Part shown: piece by piece, positions 41,580 to 53,014 of the stretch
How positions within the stretch are numbered: the stretch's first letter is position 1
How the letters are laid out: every line of letters starts with the position of its first letter
Assembly (NCBI RefSeq): GCF_015706575.1
Contig: NW_024037055.1
Location: 9,896,262-9,960,261 of the forward strand
Source of the DNA: Patiria miniata
Lineage: Eukaryota; Echinodermata; Asteroidea; Valvatida; Asterinidae
Reading direction: 5' to 3'
DNA length: 64,000 bases
Made by a program: the position numbers and the translations under genes
Notes under the pieces: generated by a model
What the model was told of the DNA's origin: nothing
The model's input: only the letters and a program-made list of their open reading frames with translations
The model's database searches: none

Positions 41580-41588
41580 CTTTTAACT

Positions 41589-42130
41589 AGTAAATTTTAG
41601 TTTTATGGTTGAAAATCGCGTGACAGGCATGACATGTCAGACTAGAATATCCATTTGTTTCTACAGACCTGAGAACTCCTTGTTAATCAAACATTTCAAT
41701 GTAATTAAGTGCGTTAAAAACAAACTCTGAATTGAAAACTCACAATACTTCGCCGGTGTTGACCTACTTTGACGATATGAATGATCAAGTGGTGGCGCCC
41801 TGTGTGCACCGCGCGCGCTGCGCTTACTGACTGTGTATGTACATAAACATTATTGCCAGCCTCGGGTTTGAACTCGAAAAACATGTTATTATTTGTTTCA
41901 ATAGTTATTTTCCTAGCAATAAAAAAAATATTCTCTTTTGAATGGGACATCCAAAACAAAAAATCCACGGACGTTTAGTTATTGATAGCTATTTCTACAC
42001 AACAATTCGATCATTGGCTGCAGCAGCTAGCTCTAGCTCTCGCAGGCGGGGCATAGTGCAGGGCGTGGGTTCACAATAGTCTTAGGCGATATTTCAAAAA
42101 ATGTTACATAAAGAGGCATTTTCAAGTAGA
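41589..42130. other. Gene-free spacer
   Basis: Nothing recognised. Confidence 0.5.
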
Positions 42131-42481
42131 AGTTGGTAACATAGCTATTTTACCCAATTTTTGGGTGCTAAATCCGAAAATGATGGCCACCAAGCTGGAT
42201 TTTTAGTGGAAATCATGATGCCAGGCTAATTTGCCTCATAATTATTCAGTCACTTTCTTAGAAAATGTTATTGAAGTAAGGAAGTGTAAGTATAATCACC
42301 AAATAAACTTTTCCAAAAAATAATAATAAGAGCATACCAAAATATGGGGAACAATATATTACACAGTCGATAGGTATTAAAGATTAATGCAAATTAGGCA
42401 TATTTCTACTAAAAATCCAGCTTGGTAACCATCATTTCCGGAGCACCCCGAATTAGGTAAAATAGCTATGTTACCAACTTC
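42131..42481. mobile_element. 351-bp inverted-repeat MITE
   Basis: GAAGTTGGTAACATAGCTAT (42131) is mirrored at the right end, ATAGCTATGTTACCAACTTC (ending at 42481). The arms extend about 90 bp with scattered differences (both include CCAAGCTGGATTTTTAGT). GTA on each side may be a 3-bp target duplication. Confidence 0.7.
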
Positions 42482-44046
42482 GTATCGCGTTGTTCATTCA
42501 ATTTCGTCTGAACCAGTCGTAAGGGGTTGATCGGCCATTCCTTTTCATTAATGGGCAAACATATTTCACATTTGTCAAGCATCATTATTTTAAGACTTCC
42601 TGCATGTAAAATTCTAAAATATCTGGGCGTCAATCATATCTAATGTATTCAATTCGTAAATGCAAACCTCTCTTTCTTAATTAAAGGGTCCGTGCAATGA
42701 ATTTTTCTCAGGAATACATTTTGTGCAACTTTCTACTACAGAATTCTGAAATGTATGAAAACTACACATTTGACATCTTTTTTTTTTTGGTTAATCTTAT
42801 TGCAAAGTGCACTTCTTTTAAGATATCCATGCTTTTCCGGACTACTGAGCGTGCTGTTGCTGTGATGTCATTTCAGACACTGTTCAGTTTAGGGGTTTTC
42901 TTTCAAATTATTCACCCACAATTTCCTAATTGAAACAATTGTGAGAAAAGGTTGCTCATTAATGGCTTACTGCCATGTACTGACTGAGAGGAAAGCAAAA
43001 GTGTACGACAGCAAAATATCCAAAATGCTAGCAACTTTTTGTGCGGAAATAGGCATTTAATCTGCCCGGAATGACATCAAAGTTTTGCTTATAAATATGC
43101 TCATAAATATGGAAATTTGCATTAACATGACAATGGAGAAGGCACCAACTGAAATGGAAAAATAAAACTTGAAAATAAGGTTACATGTGACACAAAGATG
43201 TATTTTCAAGGTTTGCATTGAAAAAATTACTTTGCGTGGGCCTTTAAATAAGTGTTCGGTCAGAACATAGGCCAGAAAACATGTCAGAAATTACCAAAGA
43301 GCGTTCCTGACTTCCTGATGGTACAACTATTGCCAAACATACATGTCCCGATGTCTTTTCACGTCAAGAAATCGTCAACGTCAAGATGTGCCCCTTGCTC
43401 AAACGTTTAAACACGTAGAACAGATCAACAGTGAAAAAGAAATTGGGCTATCTTAGCCCTTTTCATTTCGTTATTTCGTTACATCTTGTATCCCTCATGT
43501 CAGTTAATTTGTGACACTGGAAATTTACAGTCACCAAGATTTTTTGGGCCGGGAAAACGAACCTCAGAGGAAAATAGGAAAACATATCAATTAAAAAGGA
43601 TTACAGTCAACTCGACCGGGCGTTTGCCAACTCGACTCGAACCAACTCGACCGTTTACCAATCTTATTAATTTGAATGACCAAACGATGAAAGTGATTGC
43701 CCATAAACGAACTTAAGAAACGAAAAGCATGGTATATACGTTGAGCGCACCAACGTTCGCTAATTTGAATACGTCAACTGTCAAAAGGTTGCAAAGACTT
43801 CAATTTAAGAATCGGCTACAAATTAAGTCTCGAATGCACCAAAACGAACTAGAATGCCCCAAAACGAAAACGAACATTCAGAGCAAAATCTTGGCTGCCT
43901 AAAAATTGAATTGAATGCCCCAAAAATGAAAAAGAAAGTTTGATCACGTGTAAAAATCACGCGAAATGGAATGAATGATAGGTCTCATGAAAATGATTAG
44001 GAAATTTGCCGGGAAAACCTATATTAAGTTTGAGTGGAAAAAACAG
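42482..44046. other. Gene-free region
   Basis: Short repeated words CAACTCGAC (43607-43655) and TGCCCCAAAA (43854-43925) are the only structure I see. Confidence 0.5.
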
Positions 44047-44425
44047 GCCCGGATTATACAATAGGCACAGTAATTAGCACTGAGCCTAGGGCCTACGAAA
44101 AATTCGGGGGCCTATACGAAAATACCGCAGTGTGCCATAAAACATGCACACACGTTTGTTTTACATACGCTATGTGGACATTCCTTTGTTTTCGTGTAGT
44201 TGAGAAAACTCGGTACAAAAAATAACTTTACATAAACTGTGAAAACTCTTTCAACCCAATTTTTTTCCTGTGGTTCCCTATAGTGTTTCTCTTCATTCTG
44301 CCACAGATAAACCTAACCCAAAAACCTGTTTTCCGGAAATGGGGAAAAACACTGTGTGGACTTGCCCAAGTCCACACAACGTCGCCGCTACCTGGTTCTT
44401 TTGTTCGGAAGTCCACACACAGTGA
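44047..44425. repeat. Dispersed repeat, inverse of the 24525-24790 block
   Basis: Begins GGCCCGGATTATACAATAGG and GGGCCTACGAAAAATTCGGG, typical of element ends. From about 44160 the reverse complement matches the intronic block of the UNC93-like gene (TGGACTTGCCCAAGTCCACAC; GTGGACATTCCTTTGTTTTC). Confidence 0.6.
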
Positions 44426-45377
44426 ATGTAATGCCTACCAACCCTTACACACCAAGGAATACGCTATCGCAATATCCCCCTCCGGCTTACAGCCAGGGGG
44501 ATAAAACTGCCTAATATAAACACTTCATGATAATGTGTTCACAATATGCAAACACTTTACTTTGGGGTTTGACAAAACCCTCCCCGACCCCAAGTCTCAG
44601 TTCAGAGAACGTGCCTGTGAAGGCCTATACTTAGTAGGCCTAATTAAAGGCGAAGTTTCGGCAATAAATGACCCTTTTTTTTCGGGTAGCATCAAATCTA
44701 CTTTTCTGGTGGCCGAAAAACGGTTGGAAATCAGTTGCTGCCAAAACGTTGGATCGGTTCTGCTGCCTTGGATCATGAAAGGAAGGGAACGGTGATGTCC
44801 ACATTTTTTTCGACCACCTGAGTAAAAGCTACATGTATATTGGAACCTCGAGAACGCTCGCCAGCAACAGGAGCGAAATCTGCTTTTCATATATCAGAGT
44901 AGCAGACAAGCAGAAAATAATGTAGACTTATTCTTAAACGTCCAATCTGCTTGTCTGGTAGCAGAAAAGCTGATTAAAATGGAACGTTTGAAAACGTTCA
45001 ATCTGTATTTCCGTGTCTGCCACACTTTTCGTCCTCCATGGTTAGACAAAGATATTTGGATGCGGCCTTAGTCTTCGTTCTAAGACGTATGGTATCTATA
45101 GGGCGGTGTCATCTAAGGAAATACATGTATGGACTACCCACTGGCGGATTTGGGAAGGGGAGGGAGGGGGATGGGGGAGAGCGGGAAAATGATGCCGATT
45201 TATTTCCTTTTTTAATCATAGAGAACTGACGACAAAAAAATGGGATTTTTTTTTATTGGTAATGTAGTCGGCAGCTCAAGTTCCTTGGGCACATACTCTG
45301 CATGCCAGACGATGACCCTGTGAAATAATATGTCCTTTATACACCACCCTATGGATGGGACTAACGTATGTTCAAAG
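44426..45377. other. Gene-free region
   Basis: No exon recognised. The last 150 bases may belong to the LINE fragment that follows. Confidence 0.45.
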
Positions 45378-45482
45378 CCTGCTTGGAGATAGTGGAGGCA
45401 TACTGCGACCGGACCAAATCGCAACACTTGCTCAAGATCGCAGTAAATGGAAGAAGCTTGTAGTCGCCTCCTCTGCAGCCGA

Positions 45483-45527
<45 letters not shown>

Positions 45528-45555
45528 GGGATGATGATGATGATGATGATGATGA
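45378..45555 (+). mobile_element. LINE 3' end (RTE-like) with GATGAT tail
   Basis: The frame reads DQIATLAQDRSKWKKLVVAS then SAAEG and stops. This is the C-terminal end I recognise from endonuclease/reverse-transcriptase LINEs of the RTE type. A (GAT)n microsatellite tail follows at about 45486-45555. The element is 5'-truncated, as usual for LINEs. Confidence 0.65.
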
Positions 45556-45559
45556 ATGT

Positions 45560-46846
45560 AGTCGACTAATCTGTGGATATTTGAGCCAAGTTCGTGGCTA
45601 CTCTACATTTTGAGAAAACAAAGGACGCAAATGCAGAATTTTTTAGGTCTTTACCTTGATTCTGTTACTTATGCATGCAACCTTTATTGAAAGCCACCCT
45701 CAGTGACATTTTTTCCCTTCCAAACAATACCATTTCAGACAAAATAACTTCAGAGGTTATTTGGTACCATCTCCTATTGTCACTTTGAGCAAGGGTTGTC
45801 CTCATTACATTGGTAGATCCGTTTCCAAGTAATTACCATATATAACAACATGCCTTTAATTACCATAAAAATGTATCCTGGCACCCATTTTAAATAAACA
45901 TTCAACTTACAATATGATAAAAAATATACTTTCTTGGTTATACAAGTAATATACTGACAACTTTAATATTTCATGTGCAAAACAAAATAAAGAGATATTT
46001 AATTTCATATTAATAGATTTTTTAGACCTACCACTACTTATTTCTTCACTTAGGTACTTGCCTCCAGGAATTGCATAGTTGGGGTGTAGAAATTATAGCC
46101 AACCCAACCCCCCCTTAAAAAAAACCAAAAAAAATTTACAAAAAAATCTCTTCTTCAAAATTGATTTATTTGATTTTATTTTTTACAGAACTTCATAATT
46201 TTTTTTTTATTGTTCCTGCAAAGTATTTAAATATGTGAAGAATTTGGAGAAGTGTTTGAAAAGTTAGTCACATAACCTTTGTCATATTTTCTTTCAAATA
46301 TTATACTACACCCTGTTTCTTTAATTCATAATTCAGTTAATTTTGTTCTGAAAATGTCATATACATAAAAAGTAATAACTTTTTTATATTTTACATGCAT
46401 GTAATATGGCAAACGAGTATTGGCATCAAGCAATTTGCGTTTTTTATGAAACCGAGTACATGCAGTATTTACAGACTGAACACAATTACACCCAAACTTC
46501 AGTGAATTTATCACATCTATAATAATGTTAAAGGCATATAGGATCATTTGCATTTATCCCCAAAAGTAATCTACATAAGTATTATCAAAAACCTTTTATG
46601 GTGTAACGACCAGTCGACCATACTGGTACTAAACATCACGTGAGATTATTCCTGAAGTATGTAGGTGACTTCCAACGATCACTCAAACTTCATCAGGCTA
46701 GGTTTTGAACATTCTTCTTTGAATTCTGAGTGGTGTTTTATTGGAAACGAACAGAATGCAAGAAAGGCAAATGATCCTATGTATGCCTTTAATTGGTCTT
46801 GCTGACAACATGTGCCTTTCTTTGTCTTCAGTCATGGCACCCTCAT
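45560..46846. other. Gene-free AT-rich region downstream of TM9SF
   Basis: Very AT-rich. It may include the 3' UTR of the TM9SF gene. Nothing else recognised. Confidence 0.5.
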
Positions 46847-49800
46847 CTATATTTGTGGGGTGAGTTCACCTTCAGAGTTCCCGCCTACAACTGACACATC
46901 TTGCTGAACAGTGTCAGCATTGTCCTTGCCTACTTCAATGATTGGGGGAGGGTTTTCCCCATCTTCTTGATTTGATGCAGCCTCATTTGCTATGTCCTCC
47001 TCCTTCTCCTCCTCCTTGACCACACCCACGTTCATCGTTTCTTGGGGCATGTCCTTCTCATCCTCAACATCACTGTTCAACTCCAGCTGGCTGGGATCCA
47101 GGGAGCTGTAAATCTTCAGGAGGAACCAGAAGCAGGAAAAGAATCCAATGGTACCTGAAGACAGAAGAACACAGATAATAAAATCACCATAAACTTGATA
47201 AAAAAAGATTATACAGTGTACATACATGACTAATTATTGATGGAGCGTGTGGTTCGAATCCAGCTGCTGGCTGTGTCCTTGGGCAAGCCACTTCACCCTC
47301 ACTTACCTCTTTCTACCTAGGAGTATAAATGGGTACCTACATTAGCTGGGGAGTAACCTGCTATGGACTGGCATAATATTCTCAGTTGTTTCATGCCATA
47401 GTTTCAGGGGCTATCCGCTCCGTGCACAAGTACCCCCTCAACGGTAAGAAAGGGAGAGTTGGGCAAGACCACATGGAGTTACATTGGAACGCATCCCTGA
47501 AGAAGCCTGATATTTATGCGAGGACACTATGAGTTTGTGCACATTCAGAACAAAATTACTTGTGCGTACTTTGTGCTATACACACGGAGAACCAGTATGC
47601 ACACGCAGTGTGTCCCATCCAAGGGGCTCTCCAAAGTGCTAACAAAGCGCCCTCTCTTGTTCACACACGGACCCCATATTGGCTTGTAACAGACTTTCCT
47701 TATTATAGGATTGATTTAATGGTGATTGTTTTGTGTGTCTGTGGGGTGAGGGTGTGTATACCAATGCCTGTTGCAAAACGTGACAATGGATTACAGAAAT
47801 AACACTGTGAACATTTGTACTTAAACAAGCATTCAACAATTGCAGAAAACTGCACCAGTGATTGAATTTCCGATTCTTGCAATTTGAGGCCTTTTTTTAA
47901 ATCTAATGATAACATTTGCAAGTTCTGAAGGTTAGGTTGTAATACAGGGTGGGTAAAAAAAAAAACTAATCCCAAATGACAAGACTAATTTTTGAATGAA
48001 GTTTTGCCTGTAGCACTTACAAATTCTAGGACATGCAGGCATGCAACTGGGAAATCACAAAAAAAGAGGAAATTCAAATTTTTCCCAGACTTTGTACAGT
48101 GTTTTTCTATTTTCAATGGCACACATGGGAAGTAAAAAAAGAGGAAATCAGCTGATCCGAGGAAAAGTTGCATGCCTGGACATGAAAGCCCTACCAATGA
48201 GCTTTCTTTTAGTACAAGAATCATTCAAATCACTCATGTACTTTTCAAGTTACTGAATTTAGAACACAAACACCATTTTTAAGGTTCTGTAAAGTTCCGT
48301 CCACGGATCACAAAAAAAAGATAAGTGTTCTTTCAGCAAAACGAAAACAATTCACATGCATCCCTATGAGAATTGTTTTCGTTTTGCTGAAAGAACACTT
48401 ACAATTTGGGTTTCGTTTTCTTTTACTCACTGTATAGATGCAAGAAAAATGGGCCAGGTACACTGTGAAGTGGTTCCTAGTAGGGGCTTGTATCAGTTCA
48501 TATGCCATCAGTGTCTAGATACTCAGGTTGGATCGGGGCTCAGGTTGGCATAGCGGTACTTTCCTCACTTTCACCGCTGTGACCCCATTTTGGATTGGGT
48601 TTCAGTCCCTGCCTTATTCCGTGGGTTTCCCCTAGAATATCAATCTGGGGTTTTTCTCACACCACTAAAACTGTAACTTCCTTCCCCATCTGCTACCAAG
48701 TCTTATATATCCTGTTCTGGCGCTGTTAGATGTTCCCAAAATAAATAAATAAGTAAGTGCTGAACGCCCATGTCTCTCCTGGGTAGGTAAACAGCGCCCT
48801 CTACAGTTCTGCAAAGACAACACAGCTTGGACTCACCCGTGAACAAGAAGAACAGGAGGACCATGATGGAGGTGTAGCCAAAGTACAAGACTGTGCTGGC
48901 TGTGCCCTGGATCGTCAACTTGGACACAAAGTAATACACGCAGTAGATAAGGACGTAGACGGCAGTGAAGCCGCTCGACAGGAAAGAGCGCCACCACCAG
49001 TGATAGTTCTGCAGAGTTAAAAATGATGAAGCTTTCAACTTTAGATTGAAAAGGAATGAGGCGGTGCCCGAGTTACATCGCATGAAGGAAACTGTTTATT
49101 AATTCGGTTGAGTACCAGGACGAATTAGAATAAATCTACTTCAGCGTTGGCATGTAAATGATGCATGGTTCGGTGATTTAGGGCGGGTAATTTGAATAGG
49201 GAGTGGAACATGTGTTCAGCTAGAAAGTAGATTACTTCACGCTTGCAAGCAGTAACGAACACACACATTTTTTTAATACCTGTATTCTGGTTAGTATTTA
49301 TATCCAAAGATGCCCAGTGTACGGTTATTTCTAAGAGAGTTAACCATAATATTGCTACCGCTAGCCTAAGAGCGTTGACTTGCAAAGTTCAAGTATAAGT
49401 TTCAACTTTTCCATAAATAGTTTTTGTGGTTTTTTTGTGTCTGGCATTCAACACAGCAATGAACTCGAAAGCCTCGAATGTGATTCTAACAGTATAATTA
49501 ACATGCAGAAACAAGCCACAACAACTGTAAAAAATGAATATTTATTTATGATTATCAAATTCTGCAACGAACGGCGGAACCGCCGACTCAAATAATGGAT
49601 GCTCTTAGGCCCAAAGCTTGCTCATCTCAAGCACAGAATGTTACAATTGTTGAAGTGTTGTACAAATGTCATTAAATCGGGGCCAGCATGCCTGGTTGCT
49701 GATACATGCAGATATACCAATGTCAGGCTGGTTTGACTATTTAATTGTGCAGAATGGTGTCAAAATGATAAATGCAAATTAAGAGATACTGTGCATGGCA

Positions 49801-50414
49801 TATTACTACAGTGGAATGTCGCTATACCGAACACCGCTATACCGAACATTTGGCTATACCGAACATGGTGCTTGGCTCCTGATTTTTTTTTAAAAACGTA
49901 CTGAACATTGTTGTTGAAAAATGTAATCAGAAGAGCAACAAGTGGCTATTATTTCCCCAAGGAATAGTACGGGAAAGCCACCCATTGCTGTAGCTACCAA
50001 GCTCTAAACTGTACTTTACATAATTCAATCAACGCATGTTCAAAGTCGTCTTTCAGTAACTATAAGTACCAGGATGTGCAGGGTGAAGTTCTGAAGGGCG
50101 TTATTTATTGAAAAGTGAGTACCAGAGCATCGGCGGCTAATAAAATCGTTATACTGAGCGATCGATATTACGAACAATTTCTGTGGATCATGCGATGTTC
50201 GTTATAGCAGCGTTTCACTGTATAAGGCCTGTAAATTATGTTAATACATTTGGGAATTGTGGGAGACAGCTTCAAGGCATGGTGAAAAACAAAAAACTGT
50301 ACCTCAGATTGAAGGTGCAAAAAGCAGAACAGTATCGTGATCAAGGAACAGACGACGACCATGACTGCAGCTGTGCACAATGTGAAGCCAAATCCGTAGA
50401 AGAACTGATGCATC
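46847..50414 (-). CDS. TM9SF family (nonaspanin) C-terminal exons
   Basis: Nine-span endosome/Golgi membrane protein, closest by motif to TM9SF2/4. Three exons (minus): 50414-50303, 49008-48837 and 47154-46847, with GT-AG junctions in phase. They encode MHQFFYGFGF...LHLQSE, then NYHWWWRSFLSSGFTAVY (family hallmark), GTASTVLYFGYTSIMVLLFF and GTIGFFSCFWFLLKIYSSLD. In known members the protein stops a few residues later with a K-x-D/E Golgi signal. Here about 80 further residues follow, rich in Glu/Asp (DVEDEKDMPQ, VVKEEEKEEDIANEAA), ending GELTPQI. Earlier exons are not found up to 51700; they may lie beyond the LTR elements, off the right edge. Introns hold SINEs and MITEs. Confidence 0.85.
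47240..47480 (+). mobile_element. tRNA-derived SINE
   Basis: A B-box-like GGTTCGAATCC at 47251-47261 is followed by GTCCTTGGGCAAGCCACTTC and AAATGGGTACCT, words typical of a widespread SINE body. It lies in the last TM9SF intron. Confidence 0.55.
47945..48432. mobile_element. Foldback MITE, copy 2, with a nested insertion
   Basis: Same family as 15734-16233: starts CAGGGTGGGTAAAAAA, ends TTTTACTCACTG, TA on both sides, and the same TTTTTGAATGAAGTTTTGCC and CCACGGATCACAAAAAA blocks. Part of the right half is missing, and a 143-bp element sits in the left half. Confidence 0.75.
48036..48178. mobile_element. 143-bp MITE nested in the foldback element
   Basis: Ends CAGGCATGCAACT and AGTTGCATGCCTG are inverted. 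GACATG stands on both sides. The copy at 15734 lacks this block, which fixes it as an insertion. Confidence 0.7.
48541..48757 (+). mobile_element. tRNA-derived SINE, family 2, complete-looking copy
   Basis: The head TTGGCATAGCGGTACTTTCC and ACCGCTGTGACCCC looks tRNA-like (A box; GGGTTTCAGTCCC as B box). The tail is AATAAATAAATAA. A partial second copy is at 51701-51832. Confidence 0.6.
49809..50220. mobile_element. 412-bp pogo/Tigger-like MITE
   Basis: Begins CAGTGGAATGTCGCTATACC with GAACA repeats. It ends GTTCGTTATAGCAGCG then TTTCACTG, the mirror form. TA flanks both ends. The CAGTG...TATACCGAACA ends are the pattern of pogo/Tigger-type mariner relatives. It lies 83 bp from a TM9SF exon, inside the intron. 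Confidence 0.75.
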
Positions 50415-50639
50415 CTGGAACGTTAACATTGCAGGTGAGGCTGTGACTTTGAACCGTTTCAATGTTTAAGAGAAAACGGCATACAAGTCTTCTGAACATT
50501 TACCAAGCTGAAATTATAAACTGAATAAAAACAAGTGATCTGCGGACTGCATGTGTCGCCTTTTTCCGCAGTCAATCTCTGTATGTTTTGTGTTCTGAAA
50601 AAAAAAGAGTATATTTGTGCATATTAACAACCACCTTGA

Positions 50640-50870
50640 ATGACCCCTAGATAACCTTTGACTTTCAATTTCGGAAGAGTTGTGATGAACCCCCACCCAA
50701 GGATCACTCTACTCAAGTTGCATTAAAATCCATCAAATTCTGTAGACAAAGAAACATTTGAGGAATATTTAACCCTGACCTCTAGTGACCCTACATGACC
50801 TTTAACCTCAGTAATCCGATGAAGAATTGTGTCTTCCCATCCACGGGTCACGTACTGCATGTAGGTGTCA
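50640..50870. repeat. Diverged AGGTCA-half-site repeat
   Basis: TGACCTCTAGTGACCC-TACA-TGACCTTTAACCTC (50767-50800) and neighbours resemble the 3060-3770 arrays but are more decayed. Confidence 0.45.
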
Positions 50871-51220
50871 TCAAAATCCATTAAAGCATGCAGAAGTTAT
50901 ACATTTTTATTTTCAAAAAATGGACCAAAACTTTCATACGGGGCTATGGGTCTATGGTCATACAGAATTTAGAAGTGGCAAGTGTCTCCCAAAAGCTCAT
51001 TTAGGCGACACAAACACCAAGACAAGGCAATCCTAGTAGAGCTGGCCCCAGAGTGCACAACCTTATTCCTTTGCCTCAGAATGGCTAAAGAGTTCAAAGA
51101 ATAACTTGAATTGTTAACGTGTTTTGCCGTTCTGACTTGACTTATTGCTTACAAATGTATTAGGGAAAGAACATAAAACAAGCAGCACCAGTTTGCATGT
51201 GAAACCTCTTCAGTAACATC

Positions 51221-51651
51221 CAGTGGCATAGCCAGCAGTGTCGTAAAGGGGTATTTACTCTCCCCTCCCCCCCCCCCCCCCAATATGTTTTTAAAAAACT
51301 GCCCTTTGGGTTTTTTTTACCAAATGCCCTTTTTTTAAAAAGAAGTGCCCTTTTTGTTACCAGGGGCCTTTTAAGAGTGCCCTTTTTGGAATTTCGCACG
51401 ACCATCTGCAATTGTGCCACCCTGAAAAGCGCCACCTATTGTCTGATAGTGTCCATGATCGTCCGGTTTGAACAGCGCCCACATAGGAAAGATGGTACCC
51501 CCTTCCCACCTTTTTTTGTTTTACAGAGGCCAAGTAACCAGAGAAAAAAAACGCTACCTACATGTCAGCATGGATGTGCGAGTGCCCTTTTCACAATCTC
51601 CCCAGCCCCCCCCCCCACCCCCAAATAAAAAATGATCTTGCTATGCCACTG
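51221..51651. mobile_element. hAT-like element with CAGTGGCATAGC ends
   Basis: Starts CAGTGGCATAGCCAGCAG and ends CTTGCTATGCCACTG, with poly-C runs inside each end. The flanks (ACATC/ACACC) give no clean target duplication. It is related in its ends to 18411-19767. Confidence 0.6.
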
Positions 51652-51700
51652 ACACCTCTTAATGGCAGGTCAACAGGTAGAAATGACAATCCCTACCCTA

Positions 51701-51832
51701 GCGGGTTGGCCTAGCAGTACTATCCTCGCCTTCTACCACTGTGACCCAGAATATTCCTCTGGGCTTTTCCTCCCACCTCTAAAACTGTAATTTCTTCTCA
51801 TTGTCTTCTCTCTACAGGTTTCTTCAAGCTAT
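51701..51832 (+). mobile_element. SINE family 2, partial, cut by the first LTR element
   Basis: GGGTTGGCCTAGCAGTACT, CACTGTGACCC and CTCTAAAACTGTAATTTCTTC match 48541-48690. The copy stops exactly where the LTR begins at 51833, so the LTR element appears to have inserted into this SINE. Confidence 0.6.
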
Positions 51833-52907
51833 TGTAACGAAATGTAATCGGCGCTCCATACTTTTTATATGTTTCATTTGCCCGCCATAGCTTGTGCGGT
51901 ATTTTTAGAATGGGGTATATAAGGCAGCGTTCGCGCGCATTCTGGCCAGACTGTTTTGGCGCGCCGTACAGTGGCAGACTAAGAAAAGCTTCGTGGAGAC
52001 AGACAGAGCGTTGTGTCGGGGAGTGACCGAAAAGCTTACCGTGAGTGTTGAGCTGCTGTATTGTTCATGTTACACACTCCTTTTCTTTTATAAATAGTGG
52101 TGCAGGGGAATTGATCTTTTGGTTTACTTGATTAAGTGAAGCTTAATACTCGTTCGCTTGAAGACAGCATATTTGGGTTTATTATTGTCACCTCTGTGCA
52201 GGAATTCTCCATTTGCTTTCGTAGACATATTTGGCAGATCTTGTTAGTGGAGCACTTTTATTGTTGGACTATCGATAAGAATATCTCTTTCCCTTAAGGA
52301 AATCCTTTCCCTTAAGGAAACTCTTTCCCTTAAGGAAACCCTTTCCCTTAAGGAACTCATTTTCCCTTAAAGAACTCCCTTTCCCTTAAGGAAACCCCCT
52401 TCCTTGAGGAACCCATTTCTAAGGTATCCAGAATGACAACTGCCTCGTGGGAGACGAAGGGTCGAGCTCATCAGGAGGATCGGCATCTGCCTTCGGGAGA
52501 CCTCGGAGGGTCGTCTGGAGCCTAGGAAACCCCCTTCCTTAAAGAACTCCCTTTCCCTTTAGGAATCCCCTTCCCTTAAGGAAACCCCTTCCCTTAAGGA
52601 AACCCTTCCCCTTAAGGAAACCCCCATCTTTTTAAGTACTTGCCTTTTGTTGAGGCATTTTTAGTAAAGGAACTGCAGTTGTTGCATGGCTGAATAAAGA
52701 GACTTCTTGAAGCTTTAGCTTGTGTGTCTGGGTCCCACTTATTGTCTGGTTGGGTAGATTTGTCGTTCGAACAATATAAGGGAAAATTAGTTACGTGCGG
52801 CGACAGACAGTCTCCAAACGGATTATCGCCCTAGGACCATCTGGACTGCCGCTCGTCTGGAGGGTTCTCGAGACCGTCACTTCTCGAGAAAATCGAGATC
52901 CGCCACA
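51833..52907 (+). repeat. LTR of element 1
   Basis: Starts TGTAACGAAATG and ends CCGCCACA (TG...CA). TATATAAG at 51916-51923 is a likely promoter box and AATAAA at 52693-52698 a likely poly-A signal. Confidence 0.8.
52289..52621. repeat. CCCTTAAGGAA motif array inside the LTR
   Basis: About eleven copies of (C)CCTTAAGG(A), spaced mostly 15-20 bp, in two blocks (52289-52420 and 52529-52621). A smaller set occurs in the second LTR at 57926-57995. Confidence 0.85.
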
Positions 52908-52908
52908 T

Positions 52909-52926
52909 TGGTGTCAGAAGTGGGAT
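52909..52926 (+). promoter_or_regulatory. Primer binding site, tRNA-Leu
   Basis: TGGTGTCAGAAGTGGGAT is complementary to the 3' end of animal tRNA-Leu (ATCCCACTTCTGACACCA). It begins one base after the LTR end. Confidence 0.85.
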
Positions 52927-53014
52927 AAGGCGTAACAAATTATTCTCATTGGTTTCATTTAACCAACCCTACGATAGATCTACTTACGGACATAAGGGAG
53001 ACTGGACTTAAAAT

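Noticed and set aside
45486-45555. GAT repeat as an independent microsatellite
   Set aside because: It starts exactly at the stop of the LINE frame, so it is the element's 3' tail.
47251-47261. tRNA gene (GGTTCGAATCC B box)
   Set aside because: No A box at the right distance and no cloverleaf; the downstream sequence is a SINE body.
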